Shown here one piece after another: positions 18,092 to 27,169 of a stretch of 64,000 nt of DNA. The notes beneath the pieces are model-generated. The model was not told the DNA's origin and did no database searches. It was given only the letters and a program-made list of their open reading frames with translations. The stretch is from Commensalibacter papalotli (ex Servin-Garciduenas et al. 2014) (GTDB lineage Bacteria > Pseudomonadota > Alphaproteobacteria > Acetobacterales > Acetobacteraceae), in NCBI RefSeq assembly GCF_000527695.1, contig NZ_ATSX01000001.1:806001-870000 (forward strand). Reading direction: 5' to 3'. How positions within the stretch are numbered: position 1 is the first letter of the stretch; each line of letters begins with the position of its first letter. Made by a program: the position numbers and the translations under genes.

Positions 18092-18137
18092 ATACTCTAA
18101 AACTCCATAACAGACTGTTTGTGCAAAATATCTCTCT

Positions 18138-18143
18138 ATTATA
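18138..18143 (-). promoter_or_regulatory. -10-like element upstream of the DUF262 cassette
   Basis: TATAAT on the minus strand, 47 nt before the DUF262 ATG and downstream of the tail operon's end. The -35 region is weak. It suggests that the cassette is transcribed independently of the phage tail genes. Confidence 0.45.
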
Positions 18144-18162
18144 CTACATTAAGCATAAAAAA

Positions 18163-18202
18163 GGCATAAAAAAAGACGCTTGATGCGCCCCGTTCTCATG
18201 CC
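18163..18202 (-). terminator. Weak terminator after the tail operon
   Basis: An imperfect hairpin (CGC / GCG around TTGAT) is followed by a T-run on the minus strand, a few tens of bases after the CotH-like gene stop. An outer GGCAT / ATGCC pair encloses it. Confidence 0.4.
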
Positions 18203-18213
18203 TGATTGTTGTT

Positions 18214-19557
18214 TTAAATATTAAATTGTTGGTCCAGCCATTTTAAACGATCAGAGAAAAAGTTTTTGATGTAGACAAATGACCATTTTCGACCGTAATC
18301 AGAAACATCTAATCCCGTACCAAACCCTGTCTGTCCCGTAGCACTCCATAACTTCAAATCTTGCTCTAAGGATTTAGGGTTAATTAAATCCACTTGCGAT
18401 TTAATCATTTGATCAAAAGTAAAGGTATCCAGTATTTTATTCGAACGAAGATAATAATATCGATCTCTTACTTCGCCCCAAAAAGTATCTAATATTTTTT
18501 CAAAGAATACTGGATGTTGATTACCAATATTGCCCTTTTCTCTCATCACCCAACCAATAGTTAGAGGATCTGTTTGAGCGATTGTTGTTTTTCCATAAAC
18601 AATCCCAAAGGTTTCATCTTCATCATATGGAAAAATAGACCAAATTGGGTTTGCGTCTGTTCCGTTCCATGTCGCCATCTCAAAATTATTCTGAATTGAA
18701 TCATAAGATGCGCTAACTTCACATAAAAGAATATAATCAATCCATGATTTTAAATCTATGTGATCATGGTATGTAGAACGTAAATCAATTGTTCCATTAA
18801 CACAGCCGCAGGCCCAAGTGATAAAATCTTGTAATTTTTGAGTTGTGTCAGCCGTAACCGTTCCTGGGCAATAAAAATCCCATTCACTTTGTGTATATTT
18901 CCCAGAAAGCCAAAAATTAGATGCTTTTTGTGGTTGAGTTTGAATATGATTAGGGTTGTCTGGATCCATCAAAAATGTATCGTTATCAACATCAGATCGA
19001 ATGACATACATACCTAAAAATTGGTCATTAAAGTATAGCTCAACAGGTGAACCATCTGTTGTGAACAGCGCAGAGGTCATCGAGGCACAATTTTTATCTT
19101 TGAAATAGTTATAATTACGATCAGACGATAACAAACCATTAAAGTGCGTAGAATACATGTTACGCCACAATCTTGTTGTGGTCGTGTCACGCAAAAGGGT
19201 TCTATCTGTGCCATACCCTTTTAAAGTAATAGAGCTTGAGGGAAACCAATCACCAAACTTAACTTTTAATTTTTTTCCTGTTTTTGGATTAATTAATTTA
19301 AGTTTCCAATTTTTCTTTGAGGAATTAACGCTAGATTGACCTTGTATTCCCCACGTTCCAGCCGCAGAAAATAAGGGAATTGTCCCAGAATAAAAGCTAC
19401 AATTCATAGAACTGCCGTCTTTAGAGTTCGGCAAATCCCCAGAGATTAATATCCTTAAAGGCGCTTTGTCCTCAATCAAATAATCCCAACTATCACTTGT
19501 GTTACCTTGTCCGTATTGAACAAGACTGCCATTATTAATAAATCCAGTCTCAGCCAT
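18214..19557 (-). CDS. CotH-like protein kinase in the phage tail operon
   Basis: A 447-residue protein with the CotH family pattern: basic strand NWKLKLINPKTGKKLK (84-99), LKGYGTDRTLLRDT (112-125), PVELYFNDQFLGMYV (171-185), DLKSWIDYILLCEV (268-281), then the catalytic-loop candidate YDSIQNN (285-291) and metal-binding YDEDETFG (311-318). CotH kinases are atypical protein kinases, first known from spore-coat assembly, that phosphorylate Ser residues. Here the gene is the last of the tail-fibre operon and overlaps the upstream small gene by 8 nt, so it probably modifies a tail or fibre protein, or acts as cargo. No signal peptide. Confidence 0.8.
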   Translation of the reverse strand: MAETGFINNGSLVQYGQGNTSDSWDYLIEDKAPLRILISGDLPNSKDGSSMNCSFYSGTIPLFSAAGTWGIQGQSSVNSSKKNWKLKLINPKTGKKLKVKFGDWFPSSSITLKGYGTDRTLLRDTTTTRLWRNMYSTHFNGLLSSDRNYNYFKDKNCASMTSALFTTDGSPVELYFNDQFLGMYVIRSDVDNDTFLMDPDNPNHIQTQPQKASNFWLSGKYTQSEWDFYCPGTVTADTTQKLQDFITWACGCVNGTIDLRSTYHDHIDLKSWIDYILLCEVSASYDSIQNNFEMATWNGTDANPIWSIFPYDEDETFGIVYGKTTIAQTDPLTIGWVMREKGNIGNQHPVFFEKILDTFWGEVRDRYYYLRSNKILDTFTFDQMIKSQVDLINPKSLEQDLKLWSATGQTGFGTGLDVSDYGRKWSFVYIKNFFSDRLKWLDQQFNI

Positions 19558-19942
19558 TGATTAGAGACCTTCCAAAAATTTTCAAATATCCGTCATAAAT
19601 AAATTCAACTACTGAAAAAGAACCTATTGTTGATTGAATATAAAGGTTATCTTTCCCTGTAATGACGTTTTCAGAAAAGGTTACAACAGAATTATTAGCA
19701 TTATTAACAATTAACAGGGTCATTCTTTGGAGTTGCCCCTTTTTTCCAGGTTTTATGGTAATTTTTGATTGACCTGTAATTGAACAAATATAAGAAATAT
19801 CTCCAACATTTGCAAAATTAAGCTCTGTATTACCATTAATATTCATCGGAAGAGAAGGACAACCCGAATTCAAACGGTCAACAATTTGATACCCGTATAA
19901 AATTTCACCTTTGCTGCCAATAAATTTTTTCGAATTGTTCAT
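19550..19942 (-). CDS. Small tail-associated protein of unknown function
   Basis: A 130-residue protein, mostly short beta-prone stretches (TELNFANVGDISYICSI, KITIKPGKKG, SVVTFSEN), lying between the endosialidase-chaperone fibre and the CotH-like gene and overlapping the latter. Composition resembles receptor-binding or fibre-tip domains. It might be the substrate of the neighbouring kinase; that is speculation. Confidence 0.55.
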   Translation of the reverse strand: MNNSKKFIGSKGEILYGYQIVDRLNSGCPSLPMNINGNTELNFANVGDISYICSITGQSKITIKPGKKGQLQRMTLLIVNNANNSVVTFSENVITGKDNLYIQSTIGSFSVVEFIYDGYLKIFGRSLING

Positions 19943-19953
19943 AATTAGTCACC

Positions 19954-21015
19954 TTATCTTTGTTCAAGTGCAGCTAAACGGGTTTCTAACGTTGAAATTT
20001 TATTCTTTGCACCTTGTAATAAGGCAACCAATATTTCTTCATAGCGTAAAGATTGAATAAACTCTAAACCTTGTTTATCAATAATCTTTCCTGTGGTTTC
20101 TTCAAAACTTCCGTCTTCTTTTTCTATCAATTGAGTAGTTTCATTTTTATTTTGAATCCACATAGCAATTAAAGAAGGTTCGACACCACCGTCATGTAAA
20201 ATTTGCGCTACATCTTGAGCAAAATACCCAGTATGAATACGGGCTTCATCCCCCTTTTCTGCAACTACTTCATTTAATGTAAATGTTTTTGCCTCTAACT
20301 TCTCAAACAATAGATTCGCAATATTTTCTTCTAATTGAACCTCAGTTTTTACATTTTTATCAGAAGTTACAGTAAGAGCTGTTTTTGAATAAATATTATT
20401 CCAAGGATTAGTCGTCGACCCTAAATTTATATTACCAGACAAGGAGTCAACTGTCTCTGCATCAAAAGCAAATCTACCCTTTGCTATGGTTTTATCATAC
20501 GCAGAAGTGTAAACAAATCTACCCTCTTGAGATACGCTAGTTCCAGCGTTATTTGCTGCAACTTGGTATTTATTAAGAATTTGTGATGAATTCGAACCAA
20601 CTGCATTACCATTTACATCAAACTTATAACCCCAACTACTAAAAACAACATTGTCAGTTCTTGGATTTGGCCCCACAAATTGACCATTCGCGTCTAATGG
20701 TAAATATCCTTTTGCTTGGAATGCTGTGTTCTTAGCAACATAAGAAGAATCAGGGCTTAACTCATCAACTTTTTTTGTTAAACCATCAACTTTTTTATCT
20801 GTTTTATCCGCTTGTTCTTTAACATTTTGAATAGCATCAGTATTATTATCTACTTTTTTTTTCAATTCATCAGTGTTAATTTGATGAGTAGTATTATTGT
20901 TAATATCAGTAACCAACTGAGACAATGTTTTTAGTGTTTTCCCTCCATCATTACTTGCAGAACATGCAGAAAGATCAAGATTGATAGGTTTACCCATTGT
21001 GTTTGTATCGGCCAT
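19954..21015 (-). CDS. Tail fibre with C-terminal intramolecular chaperone (peptidase S74)
   Basis: 353 aa. Residues 40-90 are a heptad-like coiled coil (DKTDKKVDGLTKKVDEL). The last 140 residues match the intramolecular chaperone of endosialidase: SDKNVKTEVQ with the autocleavage Ser-Asp, the FEKLEAKTFTLNE block, HTGYFAQDVAQIL and the final LRYEEILVALLQGA followed by a coiled-coil leucine run. This domain trimerises the fibre and then cleaves itself off. The N-terminus MADTNTMGKPINLDLS should attach to the baseplate or to the preceding fibre. Confidence 0.85.
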   Translation of the reverse strand: MADTNTMGKPINLDLSACSASNDGGKTLKTLSQLVTDINNNTTHQINTDELKKKVDNNTDAIQNVKEQADKTDKKVDGLTKKVDELSPDSSYVAKNTAFQAKGYLPLDANGQFVGPNPRTDNVVFSSWGYKFDVNGNAVGSNSSQILNKYQVAANNAGTSVSQEGRFVYTSAYDKTIAKGRFAFDAETVDSLSGNINLGSTTNPWNNIYSKTALTVTSDKNVKTEVQLEENIANLLFEKLEAKTFTLNEVVAEKGDEARIHTGYFAQDVAQILHDGGVEPSLIAMWIQNKNETTQLIEKEDGSFEETTGKIIDKQGLEFIQSLRYEEILVALLQGAKNKISTLETRLAALEQR

Positions 21016-21039
21016 TTTTATTAGTCCTTTTCAATTAAA

Positions 21040-22257
21040 TTAAGCAGCGCAAAGAACGCCGTTATTGTTGATTGTTGTTGGGAAATAGACAGAACCGTCA
21101 GTCATCACGATATTTGAATTGAGAGATAAACCCTCTGGGAGTTTTTTGCTTCCATTCAAATAAGCGTCTGGGGCGGTATAAATATTACCATTTAAAACCA
21201 AGTCATCAGGAAGCTCCCCAATATTATCGGGAGCAATTACAATTCCATGTAGAGTGTAAATACCTTGTGGAATAGTTTCTAAAGTTGATCCGTCTGACAA
21301 TGTTGTCACAATTTTATCTTTAGAAAATGATAAAGTGGAAATTGAATTGCCTTGTTGTCCAACTTTACCTTGTGGGATACCTAGATTTAAGGAATGATTA
21401 CCTTTCCCATCACTAGTAATTGTTGCAGTCGCTTGTTGATCTGGTGCTAGTGTTGTAATTTCACCAATATTAAGAATATATTGACCAGCTTCGCCCGTGG
21501 TTCCACTTGGAATGCCAAAGTTTAAAGTTACGACATTATTTTCCGTAGTTGCTTCAACAGTGGCATCATGTCCAGCAGGCAGTGTCTTGGTTTCTCCGAT
21601 TTTAACGGTTTGAACCTCGCCATCTTTCCCTGTTGGTAAAGTAAAATTTAAAATGGCATTTGATGATGAGCCAGAATTAACTACAGCCGCATTACTTCCA
21701 GGCTCACCTGTTGTAACCTTTCCAATCTCAATAGTAGCTGCTTTTCCTTCATCACCTTGTGGAATTTCGAAGTTCAAAAAAGCTGCTGTGGATGTACCAA
21801 CATTTGTAACATTAGCTTTTTGACCAGGGGGTAATGTTGTCGTTGAATTAACAACAATAGTTCCAACTGGAGAGGAGTTATCAAACACACCTATTTCATC
21901 GCAATCATTCTTTATTAAGGTTCCTTGCTGTCTAATTGGTAAAAAACAAACAAAACTATATCGGGAGCCTCGATTTGTTGTCATGATAAACCTGATAGGG
22001 ACGTTAATACCCATTCGGCCACCAGAAATCATACAATTAAATGTATTTACGTTCTTTACATAGTCTGTAATCTCAACATTACTACTTCCTCCTGGCTGAC
22101 CTACTACCTGAAGGATCTCTTCATCTGGTAAAAGTTGATTAGCCATTGAAAAGAAATATGGAAGCTTTTCATCAGGTGCTTTACATTTTAATTCAATTTT
22201 TTGATTTTTTAAACATCCACCTGGGATAATCACATTATTAGTCAGACCCATTTTCAT
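21040..22257 (-). CDS. Repetitive tail fibre protein
   Basis: 405 aa. Residues 130-320 contain about five copies of a 40-residue unit of the form IxIG.vTTL..G..A.V......LNF.IPqG..G, alternating beta strands with glycine-rich turns, as in phage fibre shafts and collagen-like stalks. The N-terminal 120 residues form a separate beta domain and the C-terminus lists short hydrophobic repeats (LPDDLVLNGNIY; LPEGLSLNSNIV). It overlaps the upstream gene by 20 nt. Function: fibre shaft; the receptor-binding tip is probably another gene of the cluster. Confidence 0.7.
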   Translation of the reverse strand: MKMGLTNNVIIPGGCLKNQKIELKCKAPDEKLPYFFSMANQLLPDEEILQVVGQPGGSSNVEITDYVKNVNTFNCMISGGRMGINVPIRFIMTTNRGSRYSFVCFLPIRQQGTLIKNDCDEIGVFDNSSPVGTIVVNSTTTLPPGQKANVTNVGTSTAAFLNFEIPQGDEGKAATIEIGKVTTGEPGSNAAVVNSGSSSNAILNFTLPTGKDGEVQTVKIGETKTLPAGHDATVEATTENNVVTLNFGIPSGTTGEAGQYILNIGEITTLAPDQQATATITSDGKGNHSLNLGIPQGKVGQQGNSISTLSFSKDKIVTTLSDGSTLETIPQGIYTLHGIVIAPDNIGELPDDLVLNGNIYTAPDAYLNGSKKLPEGLSLNSNIVMTDGSVYFPTTINNNGVLCAA

Positions 22258-22711
22258 TTCCTTTTACATGAGTGCCTTGCATGATAAACCCTGAGTTATT
22301 CCAAGGACTTCCATCATTTGGGTTTTGTGTTGGTAGTTTTTTGTATAATTCCATCAAGGAAAGCGACAATGCTTTGGCACTCATTCGACCTTGGCTTTCA
22401 ACACCACCAGAAACACGTATAAAGCCATCATCATTCCATAAGGTGTAACCATCCCCTACATCTTCTTGTGGCATTGCTTGAACCGCTTTAGACAAAATAA
22501 ACAAAGCTGTTTCTGGTGATAAATCATTCAAAGATGCCTGATAAACGCGCATTCCTTTACAATTCTTACGAATGATTAATATTTCATCTGTCGTTAAAAT
22601 TGAGTTCGCATTACTTATAATTTCTACGCCGTCGGAAGAAACTTCTGATTGTTCATCGCATGAAGTGAAATTATTTAAAGGACTGCAATCACAACATTTT
22701 TTTTCTGTCAT
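22238..22711 (-). CDS. Phage tail-region protein of unknown function
   Basis: 157 aa, starting MTEKKCCDCSPLNNFTSCDE with five Cys in the first 20 residues, then an Ile/Leu-rich middle (ILTTDEILIIRKNC). The ending SPWNNSGFIMQG resembles the repeated NN.GFI blocks seen in the neighbouring fibres. It sits between two fibre genes and overlaps the next. No family is recognised; the Cys cluster could bind metal. Confidence 0.55.
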   Translation of the reverse strand: MTEKKCCDCSPLNNFTSCDEQSEVSSDGVEIISNANSILTTDEILIIRKNCKGMRVYQASLNDLSPETALFILSKAVQAMPQEDVGDGYTLWNDDGFIRVSGGVESQGRMSAKALSLSLMELYKKLPTQNPNDGSPWNNSGFIMQGTHVKGNENGSD

Positions 22712-23221
22712 TTAAATCCCCATAAAAAAACCGCTATCATTTAACAGATAACGGTCATTAATCCTGATTGCATTTAAAGGCGGTCTTGTATTGGGTGGTT
22801 TAATCTTTTCAGTAAATGCCCAAAAAGAATATTTTTCTTGTATATTCTCCTTTTTACCAATAACTGGCAAAATGAGGTCTTGAACAAAGCTGCCACCTAG
22901 ATTTGTTTGTGCTTCAAAGGTCAAGTAATAGCTATTGTTGGAATTGCCCCCACTGATAAACGCCGTTAAATAAGGGCCATTACAGACAACTGCTTCAATC
23001 GTTAAACCAAAACCATTGGTAATCGCAACACTTCCAGATAAAACCCGTTCATCATCTTGCAACTTTCGACTGAAATCCACACTATAATCTAAATAAGTCG
23101 AAACTGTTTTGGTTGGGAAAGTAGCAATGCCCTTGTTCGTGCGCTTAGAAACCTTATAATTACGATATGGGCTTAAAGTATATTGTGATAAAAGTTCCAT
23201 GAATCGACCTCTAAAGTTCAA
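22712..23221 (-). CDS. Phage tail-region protein, probable fibre or fibre-associated
   Basis: 169 aa, beta-prone, with paired aromatic/glycine strands and an ending LNAIRINDRYLLNDSGFFMGI. It overlaps the upstream fibre gene by 11 nt and abuts the next gene. The layout resembles the fibronectin-like tail proteins often found after a fibre gene. Family not recognised. Confidence 0.55.
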   Translation of the reverse strand: MNFRGRFMELLSQYTLSPYRNYKVSKRTNKGIATFPTKTVSTYLDYSVDFSRKLQDDERVLSGSVAITNGFGLTIEAVVCNGPYLTAFISGGNSNNSYYLTFEAQTNLGGSFVQDLILPVIGKKENIQEKYSFWAFTEKIKPPNTRPPLNAIRINDRYLLNDSGFFMGI

Positions 23222-24569
23222 TATCTATAGTTAAAGGTAAATACGTATTTAACCCCTGAGGCGTATAAATTGCTCCTTTACCATCGCTTGTGGTGTATCC
23301 TGTTTTTACTAATTTAAAATCAAGATAAGATGATGCTTTTCCTAAAAAATCTTTACTATTCGAAGCAAAAAACTCATAAGAGAAATCTTCTAATTGATTA
23401 AATGTTTCCAAAACTGTTAAGCTTAAAATATCTGAAGACAACCAAAAGAAATGACCAGATCCATCTTTCGTATTAAATTGACATTGATCTATTTTAACAG
23501 ATGTTGTGTTTCCACCCCATCCGCCCCAAATAGCAGGGTAAACCCCAATATTTGAAAAAATACAACCATGTGCATCAAGTTTTAAAGGGTTTATAAAGGC
23601 TCCATTAAAATCGCCGCCGACAACTTGGTCTATGACAATCAACTCTATCCCAGAGATGTTTAAATTACCACTCCCAACAATCCCCGAGGCAACGCAAGAA
23701 CTATGAGAGGTATAAGAGGGCATATAAACCTTAAGTCTTTCATACTCCTTAAAAACATATTTATTATATGGTTTAAAATTATCCGTAATTTCTTTACCTA
23801 TTTTATCAAGGTCGTCATTACCATAAATATCAAGAGTAATATTTTTATTCCCTATGTTCCAATATTGGTTATCCGTATTGGCATTACTTGTATTATCGGG
23901 TGTTGTATAATACGGACCATCTGGATAATAAATATGAATAGTGGCCGTTCCACCATCTGCTATGTCATTAATAGCCGCTTGAACATTCTGATAAGGTTTA
24001 TTACTACCTTCTATTTTAAGGAAATTGCTGCCATCGAATGATGGCCGAACAAATAATTCTGTTTTGTTGCCTGCCACTGTCGTTGCAAACTTGAAATCAC
24101 TGGTATAATAGGTGATACTATTGTCTGAACTGGGTATCGTTAAAATCGCCCAACCATTTCCTTTTTTTGCATCGCTCAGCCAAAACTCATTAGGGGTAGT
24201 ATAATCGTTAGGATTTTCTTTGTTTCCCTCTTTCATATTAATAAAAGTAACATAGTTATAAATGGTTGATTTAATTTTTGCACCAAGCGGATAACCGCCA
24301 ATCGTGTCGCAAAAGTTTTTGTCATATATATAAGTACCACCGGCTTGTGTCCATTGAACACCCTCAGTTATTTTATATAAAATACCATTATGATCTTGAC
24401 CCCACGGCGGAACACCGCCATTTAAAACAGATTTCATCGTAATTTCTGGAAAGCCTGTTTGAATATCAGCCTTACCTTTTGCCGTATCAGCACCAGAATT
24501 AGGCACATCATAGCGTTCCCCATTTTCTGCCCACTTTGACAAAAAAGGATCTGGTCTTGTTAAAGACAT
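23211..24569 (-). CDS. Tail fibre protein
   Basis: 452 aa. The N-terminus has the phage tail-fibre pattern SLTRPDPFLSKWAENG followed by IQTGFPEITM and GVPPWGQDHNGILYKIT, a segment that recurs in fibre proteins of contractile-tail prophages of Proteobacteria. The middle (200-350) is beta-rich with FLKIEGSNKPYQNVQAAIND and may form a right-handed helix or pectate-lyase-like region. Cut of the first Met and direct start at 24569 follow the usual order J protein, DUF2612, fibre. Likely the main receptor-binding fibre. Confidence 0.75.
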   Translation of the reverse strand: MSLTRPDPFLSKWAENGERYDVPNSGADTAKGKADIQTGFPEITMKSVLNGGVPPWGQDHNGILYKITEGVQWTQAGGTYIYDKNFCDTIGGYPLGAKIKSTIYNYVTFINMKEGNKENPNDYTTPNEFWLSDAKKGNGWAILTIPSSDNSITYYTSDFKFATTVAGNKTELFVRPSFDGSNFLKIEGSNKPYQNVQAAINDIADGGTATIHIYYPDGPYYTTPDNTSNANTDNQYWNIGNKNITLDIYGNDDLDKIGKEITDNFKPYNKYVFKEYERLKVYMPSYTSHSSCVASGIVGSGNLNISGIELIVIDQVVGGDFNGAFINPLKLDAHGCIFSNIGVYPAIWGGWGGNTTSVKIDQCQFNTKDGSGHFFWLSSDILSLTVLETFNQLEDFSYEFFASNSKDFLGKASSYLDFKLVKTGYTTSDGKGAIYTPQGLNTYLPLTIDIEL

Positions 24570-24577
24570 TTAAAACC

Positions 24578-25258
24578 TCAATTTTTTATTTGAAAATCAA
24601 CTTTTAATTCAACACCCGCAGGTTTAAATAATATTCCTGCGTTAAGAATTATTGCCACTTCATCGCTCGTGGGTAGAAAGTTAAATACTATCGTCATGCT
24701 CATATCTTGATTGTCTTGGACATAAAGCTCATGTCCTTTTTCTTTGTCACCAAAGAGCAGCATCAAGATTTTATTTAGATCAGACGAGGTATAATTACCG
24801 ATATTCGCATGAGCCTTTGCCCAAATAAGCTTTCGAAAATTCTCATCATTAAAAGTAATCTCTCCTTCTAATTCCTGAAAATCTCTAAACGTTCCAATGG
24901 CTGTTCTGCGGTCCTCATCATTCGTTAAGCTATCATTATAACCAGTAATGTCATGATAAGGCCGCGCAAGTAAAAGCGTTTCCTCGTTAAACCCCCAAAA
25001 GAACCCCGTAAATGTCTTGACCGTTCGATTGACCCCAACGATAATTCCCCAAATATCTAAACCGTGGGCATTAGCGGTATTAAGGTTCCAAATATTATTG
25101 TAAAAATCTGTAAAAAACCCGCACACCTTGATATTTAAACTAAAATTATGAATTAAAGTTAATATATTGGGTGAATTGGCATATTGAGCAATAACCGTTA
25201 TATCAGGATTAAGACAAGGTGGTGGATTATCAGGATCAAATACCAAATTACTAGCCAT
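24578..25258 (-). CDS. DUF2612-type tail/baseplate protein
   Basis: 226 aa. Contains LNTANAHGLDIWGIIVGVNR and FRKLIWAKAHANIG, features of the DUF2612 family, which occupies the place of gpI in baseplates of Mu/P2-like phages and links the J-like wedge ring to the fibres. It overlaps the J-like gene by 8 nt and precedes the fibre gene. Structural role inferred from family and order. Confidence 0.78.
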   Translation of the reverse strand: MASNLVFDPDNPPPCLNPDITVIAQYANSPNILTLIHNFSLNIKVCGFFTDFYNNIWNLNTANAHGLDIWGIIVGVNRTVKTFTGFFWGFNEETLLLARPYHDITGYNDSLTNDEDRRTAIGTFRDFQELEGEITFNDENFRKLIWAKAHANIGNYTSSDLNKILMLLFGDKEKGHELYVQDNQDMSMTIVFNFLPTSDEVAIILNAGILFKPAGVELKVDFQIKN

Positions 25259-26519
25259 TAAAAATCACCGTGATATTGTCTTTTGTTAAAGTAGGGATTT
25301 CATCAATTCCCATAGAAATAGAGTTGCTATACATCCCGTCTCTAGCAATTTGAATACTGATCACTCTTGCCCAATTCCCTATTGCCAATACTGGACGGAA
25401 AAAATCAGAGGCTAATATTCGTGATCCAATTCTAGGTCTGATTGATCCATCTTCACCAGTAAACGCATTGTAAACAGCATTTTTAATTTGATCGGCAGCA
25501 TTTTTTGGTTGATCTTGCGAACGCGCCATTACAATCTGAAAAAAAATTGGGACAGAAACTGCATAAGAATAGGTAATTTTATAAGTAGGCGCCGTTGAGT
25601 AAAGACCGCTATCATCTTCAATAGTAACCACTTTATCTCCTGTCATAGCGCATCCAGGAGGTTTTTTATTCCATATAGTTTTTGCAATGAACTGTTCGTT
25701 TTCTTGGCTATCTAATGCTGCCACACAGATATAAATCGAATGTGGCTTTAAGAATACAGAACCATTAGTAATACCTTCAGATAAATTATTCTCTGTTACA
25801 TAGACATCTTGACAAACAGGATTTCCATTTGCATCAGTTAATGTTAATAAAGCCGACATAATACTATCAACGCTATTTACACTATTCCCAGCTACCGATT
25901 GTCTGCGTCTTTGTTCAAATTGCTGTTGGCTTTCTAAATTACGTCCGACGACCCCTGCTTTTGGATTGGATACACTATCCCACCCAGTTATAATTTCATA
26001 CATAGAGAGCGAATTAGCTGGGCATTCAATCGCCCCTTTTGTTTCACATATAAACGTTACATTGACCGTTCCATCATCACCGATTGTATAATCTTGCTTG
26101 GCCCTGTATTTGTTATTTGCACTATCTGCAACGTAAGTTCCTTTGGGAATAAGGACGCTTATACCACCACGACAAACACCAACAACCTCTGTATAAGTTG
26201 CTGGTCTGCGTTCAATAAAGTAAATACGCCCTATACCATCCTGCATCCGACCCATTGCATAAGATGGATCAACTTGATTAGCATAAAATGCAATCTGGTT
26301 GTTTTTATCTAAAACAACCGCAGCCCATGAAGTAATTAATTGCCCCCAAGGTGTGGAGAGTAAAAACTTTCCATTAGAATCATACAATACGGCATCTGGG
26401 AAAGCGTTTTGCACATCTTGAATAAAACCGTTTAAAATAGCGTCTGGCTCTGGTAACGTGATCCCATCATCTGTCCATGTTAATGTCGGAACATTAGTAT
26501 GATAAGTTATTGATGACAT
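25251..26519 (-). CDS. Baseplate J-like protein
   Basis: 422 aa. Matches phage baseplate wedge proteins of the J family: GIGRIYFIERRPAT and GVCRGGISVLIPKGTYV at about residues 90-130, and a C-terminal IRPRIGSRILASDFFRPV. J proteins form the baseplate ring that contacts the sheath in contractile tails. It overlaps the preceding gp25-like gene by 26 nt. Its presence shows that the element derives from a contractile-tail phage. Confidence 0.88.
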   Translation of the reverse strand: MSSITYHTNVPTLTWTDDGITLPEPDAILNGFIQDVQNAFPDAVLYDSNGKFLLSTPWGQLITSWAAVVLDKNNQIAFYANQVDPSYAMGRMQDGIGRIYFIERRPATYTEVVGVCRGGISVLIPKGTYVADSANNKYRAKQDYTIGDDGTVNVTFICETKGAIECPANSLSMYEIITGWDSVSNPKAGVVGRNLESQQQFEQRRRQSVAGNSVNSVDSIMSALLTLTDANGNPVCQDVYVTENNLSEGITNGSVFLKPHSIYICVAALDSQENEQFIAKTIWNKKPPGCAMTGDKVVTIEDDSGLYSTAPTYKITYSYAVSVPIFFQIVMARSQDQPKNAADQIKNAVYNAFTGEDGSIRPRIGSRILASDFFRPVLAIGNWARVISIQIARDGMYSNSISMGIDEIPTLTKDNITVIFNG

Positions 26520-26853
26520 TTGCCAAGGTTCCTTTGGTTGTTGTGGTATAGATTACCCCGTGTAATGCACGGTCTTTATCTAGGTAAAAATCGATTTCAC
26601 TTTCTATAACGCCGTCAACAGCTTCAACATGTTGTGTAAATATTTGCTTAATCAATGACCAGTTTGGATTAGCTTCAAAAGTCTTGGTAAAATGTGGCAT
26701 TCCCTGTGAACGATCAAACCAACCCTCACCTTCAAATAACTTGATTTCATTAGCAACCTGTTGAGCAATATCGTATTCTATTGATGGCGTAACAGCTAAT
26801 TGACCTGTGCCATCAACAAAAATATCCCAATCTTCTGTTAATAATAAATTCAT
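26494..26853 (-). CDS. Baseplate wedge protein, gp25/W-like
   Basis: 119 aa. WDIFVDGTGQLAVTPSIEYDIAQQVANEIKLFEGEGWFD is split by family-typical spacing into a small gp25/W fold, with a phage-type IYTTTTKG close to the C-terminus. Such proteins join the baseplate wedge to the sheath. The gene lies directly between the plug-like gene and the J gene, the normal place for a gp25-like protein. Confidence 0.72.
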   Translation of the reverse strand: MNLLLTEDWDIFVDGTGQLAVTPSIEYDIAQQVANEIKLFEGEGWFDRSQGMPHFTKTFEANPNWSLIKQIFTQHVEAVDGVIESEIDFYLDKDRALHGVIYTTTTKGTLANVINNLSY

Positions 26854-26854
26854 A

Positions 26855-27169
26855 TTAATTGCCTATTGTTAATTCATCAGGTGTTAAATAAGCCAGTTGG
26901 AAACGATCACCGAAATAAGTAAATTGAGGATCATCAAATCCCTGATCATCAATAAACATTAAATCACCAGGGAATTCTTTATATTTTGATCTAATTAAAT
27001 GAACCCGATCAATGCACAATATTCCCATTATTAATGGTACATTAAAACGATAAACATCAAGAAAAACGCCTGTTGTTAAAGTATCTCTTAATTGAAATTG
27101 ATAATCTTCGTTTTGAAAAGGGATTGTGAAAAATTGATTATCAACCTTAGCTAGACTTATAATTTGCAT
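26855..27169 (-). CDS. Baseplate plug-like protein (Pam3 gp18 type)
   Basis: 104 aa, starting MQIISLAKVDNQFFTIPFQ, a pattern I associate with the plug protein of the cyanophage Pam3 baseplate family, with a hydrophobic centre (VPLIMGILCIDRVHLI) and a C-terminal aromatic run. It abuts the 243-aa gene (the stop and start share one base) and the gp25-like gene. Function in the central baseplate channel is inferred from this resemblance. Confidence 0.65.
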   Translation of the reverse strand: MQIISLAKVDNQFFTIPFQNEDYQFQLRDTLTTGVFLDVYRFNVPLIMGILCIDRVHLIRSKYKEFPGDLMFIDDQGFDDPQFTYFGDRFQLAYLTPDELTIGN

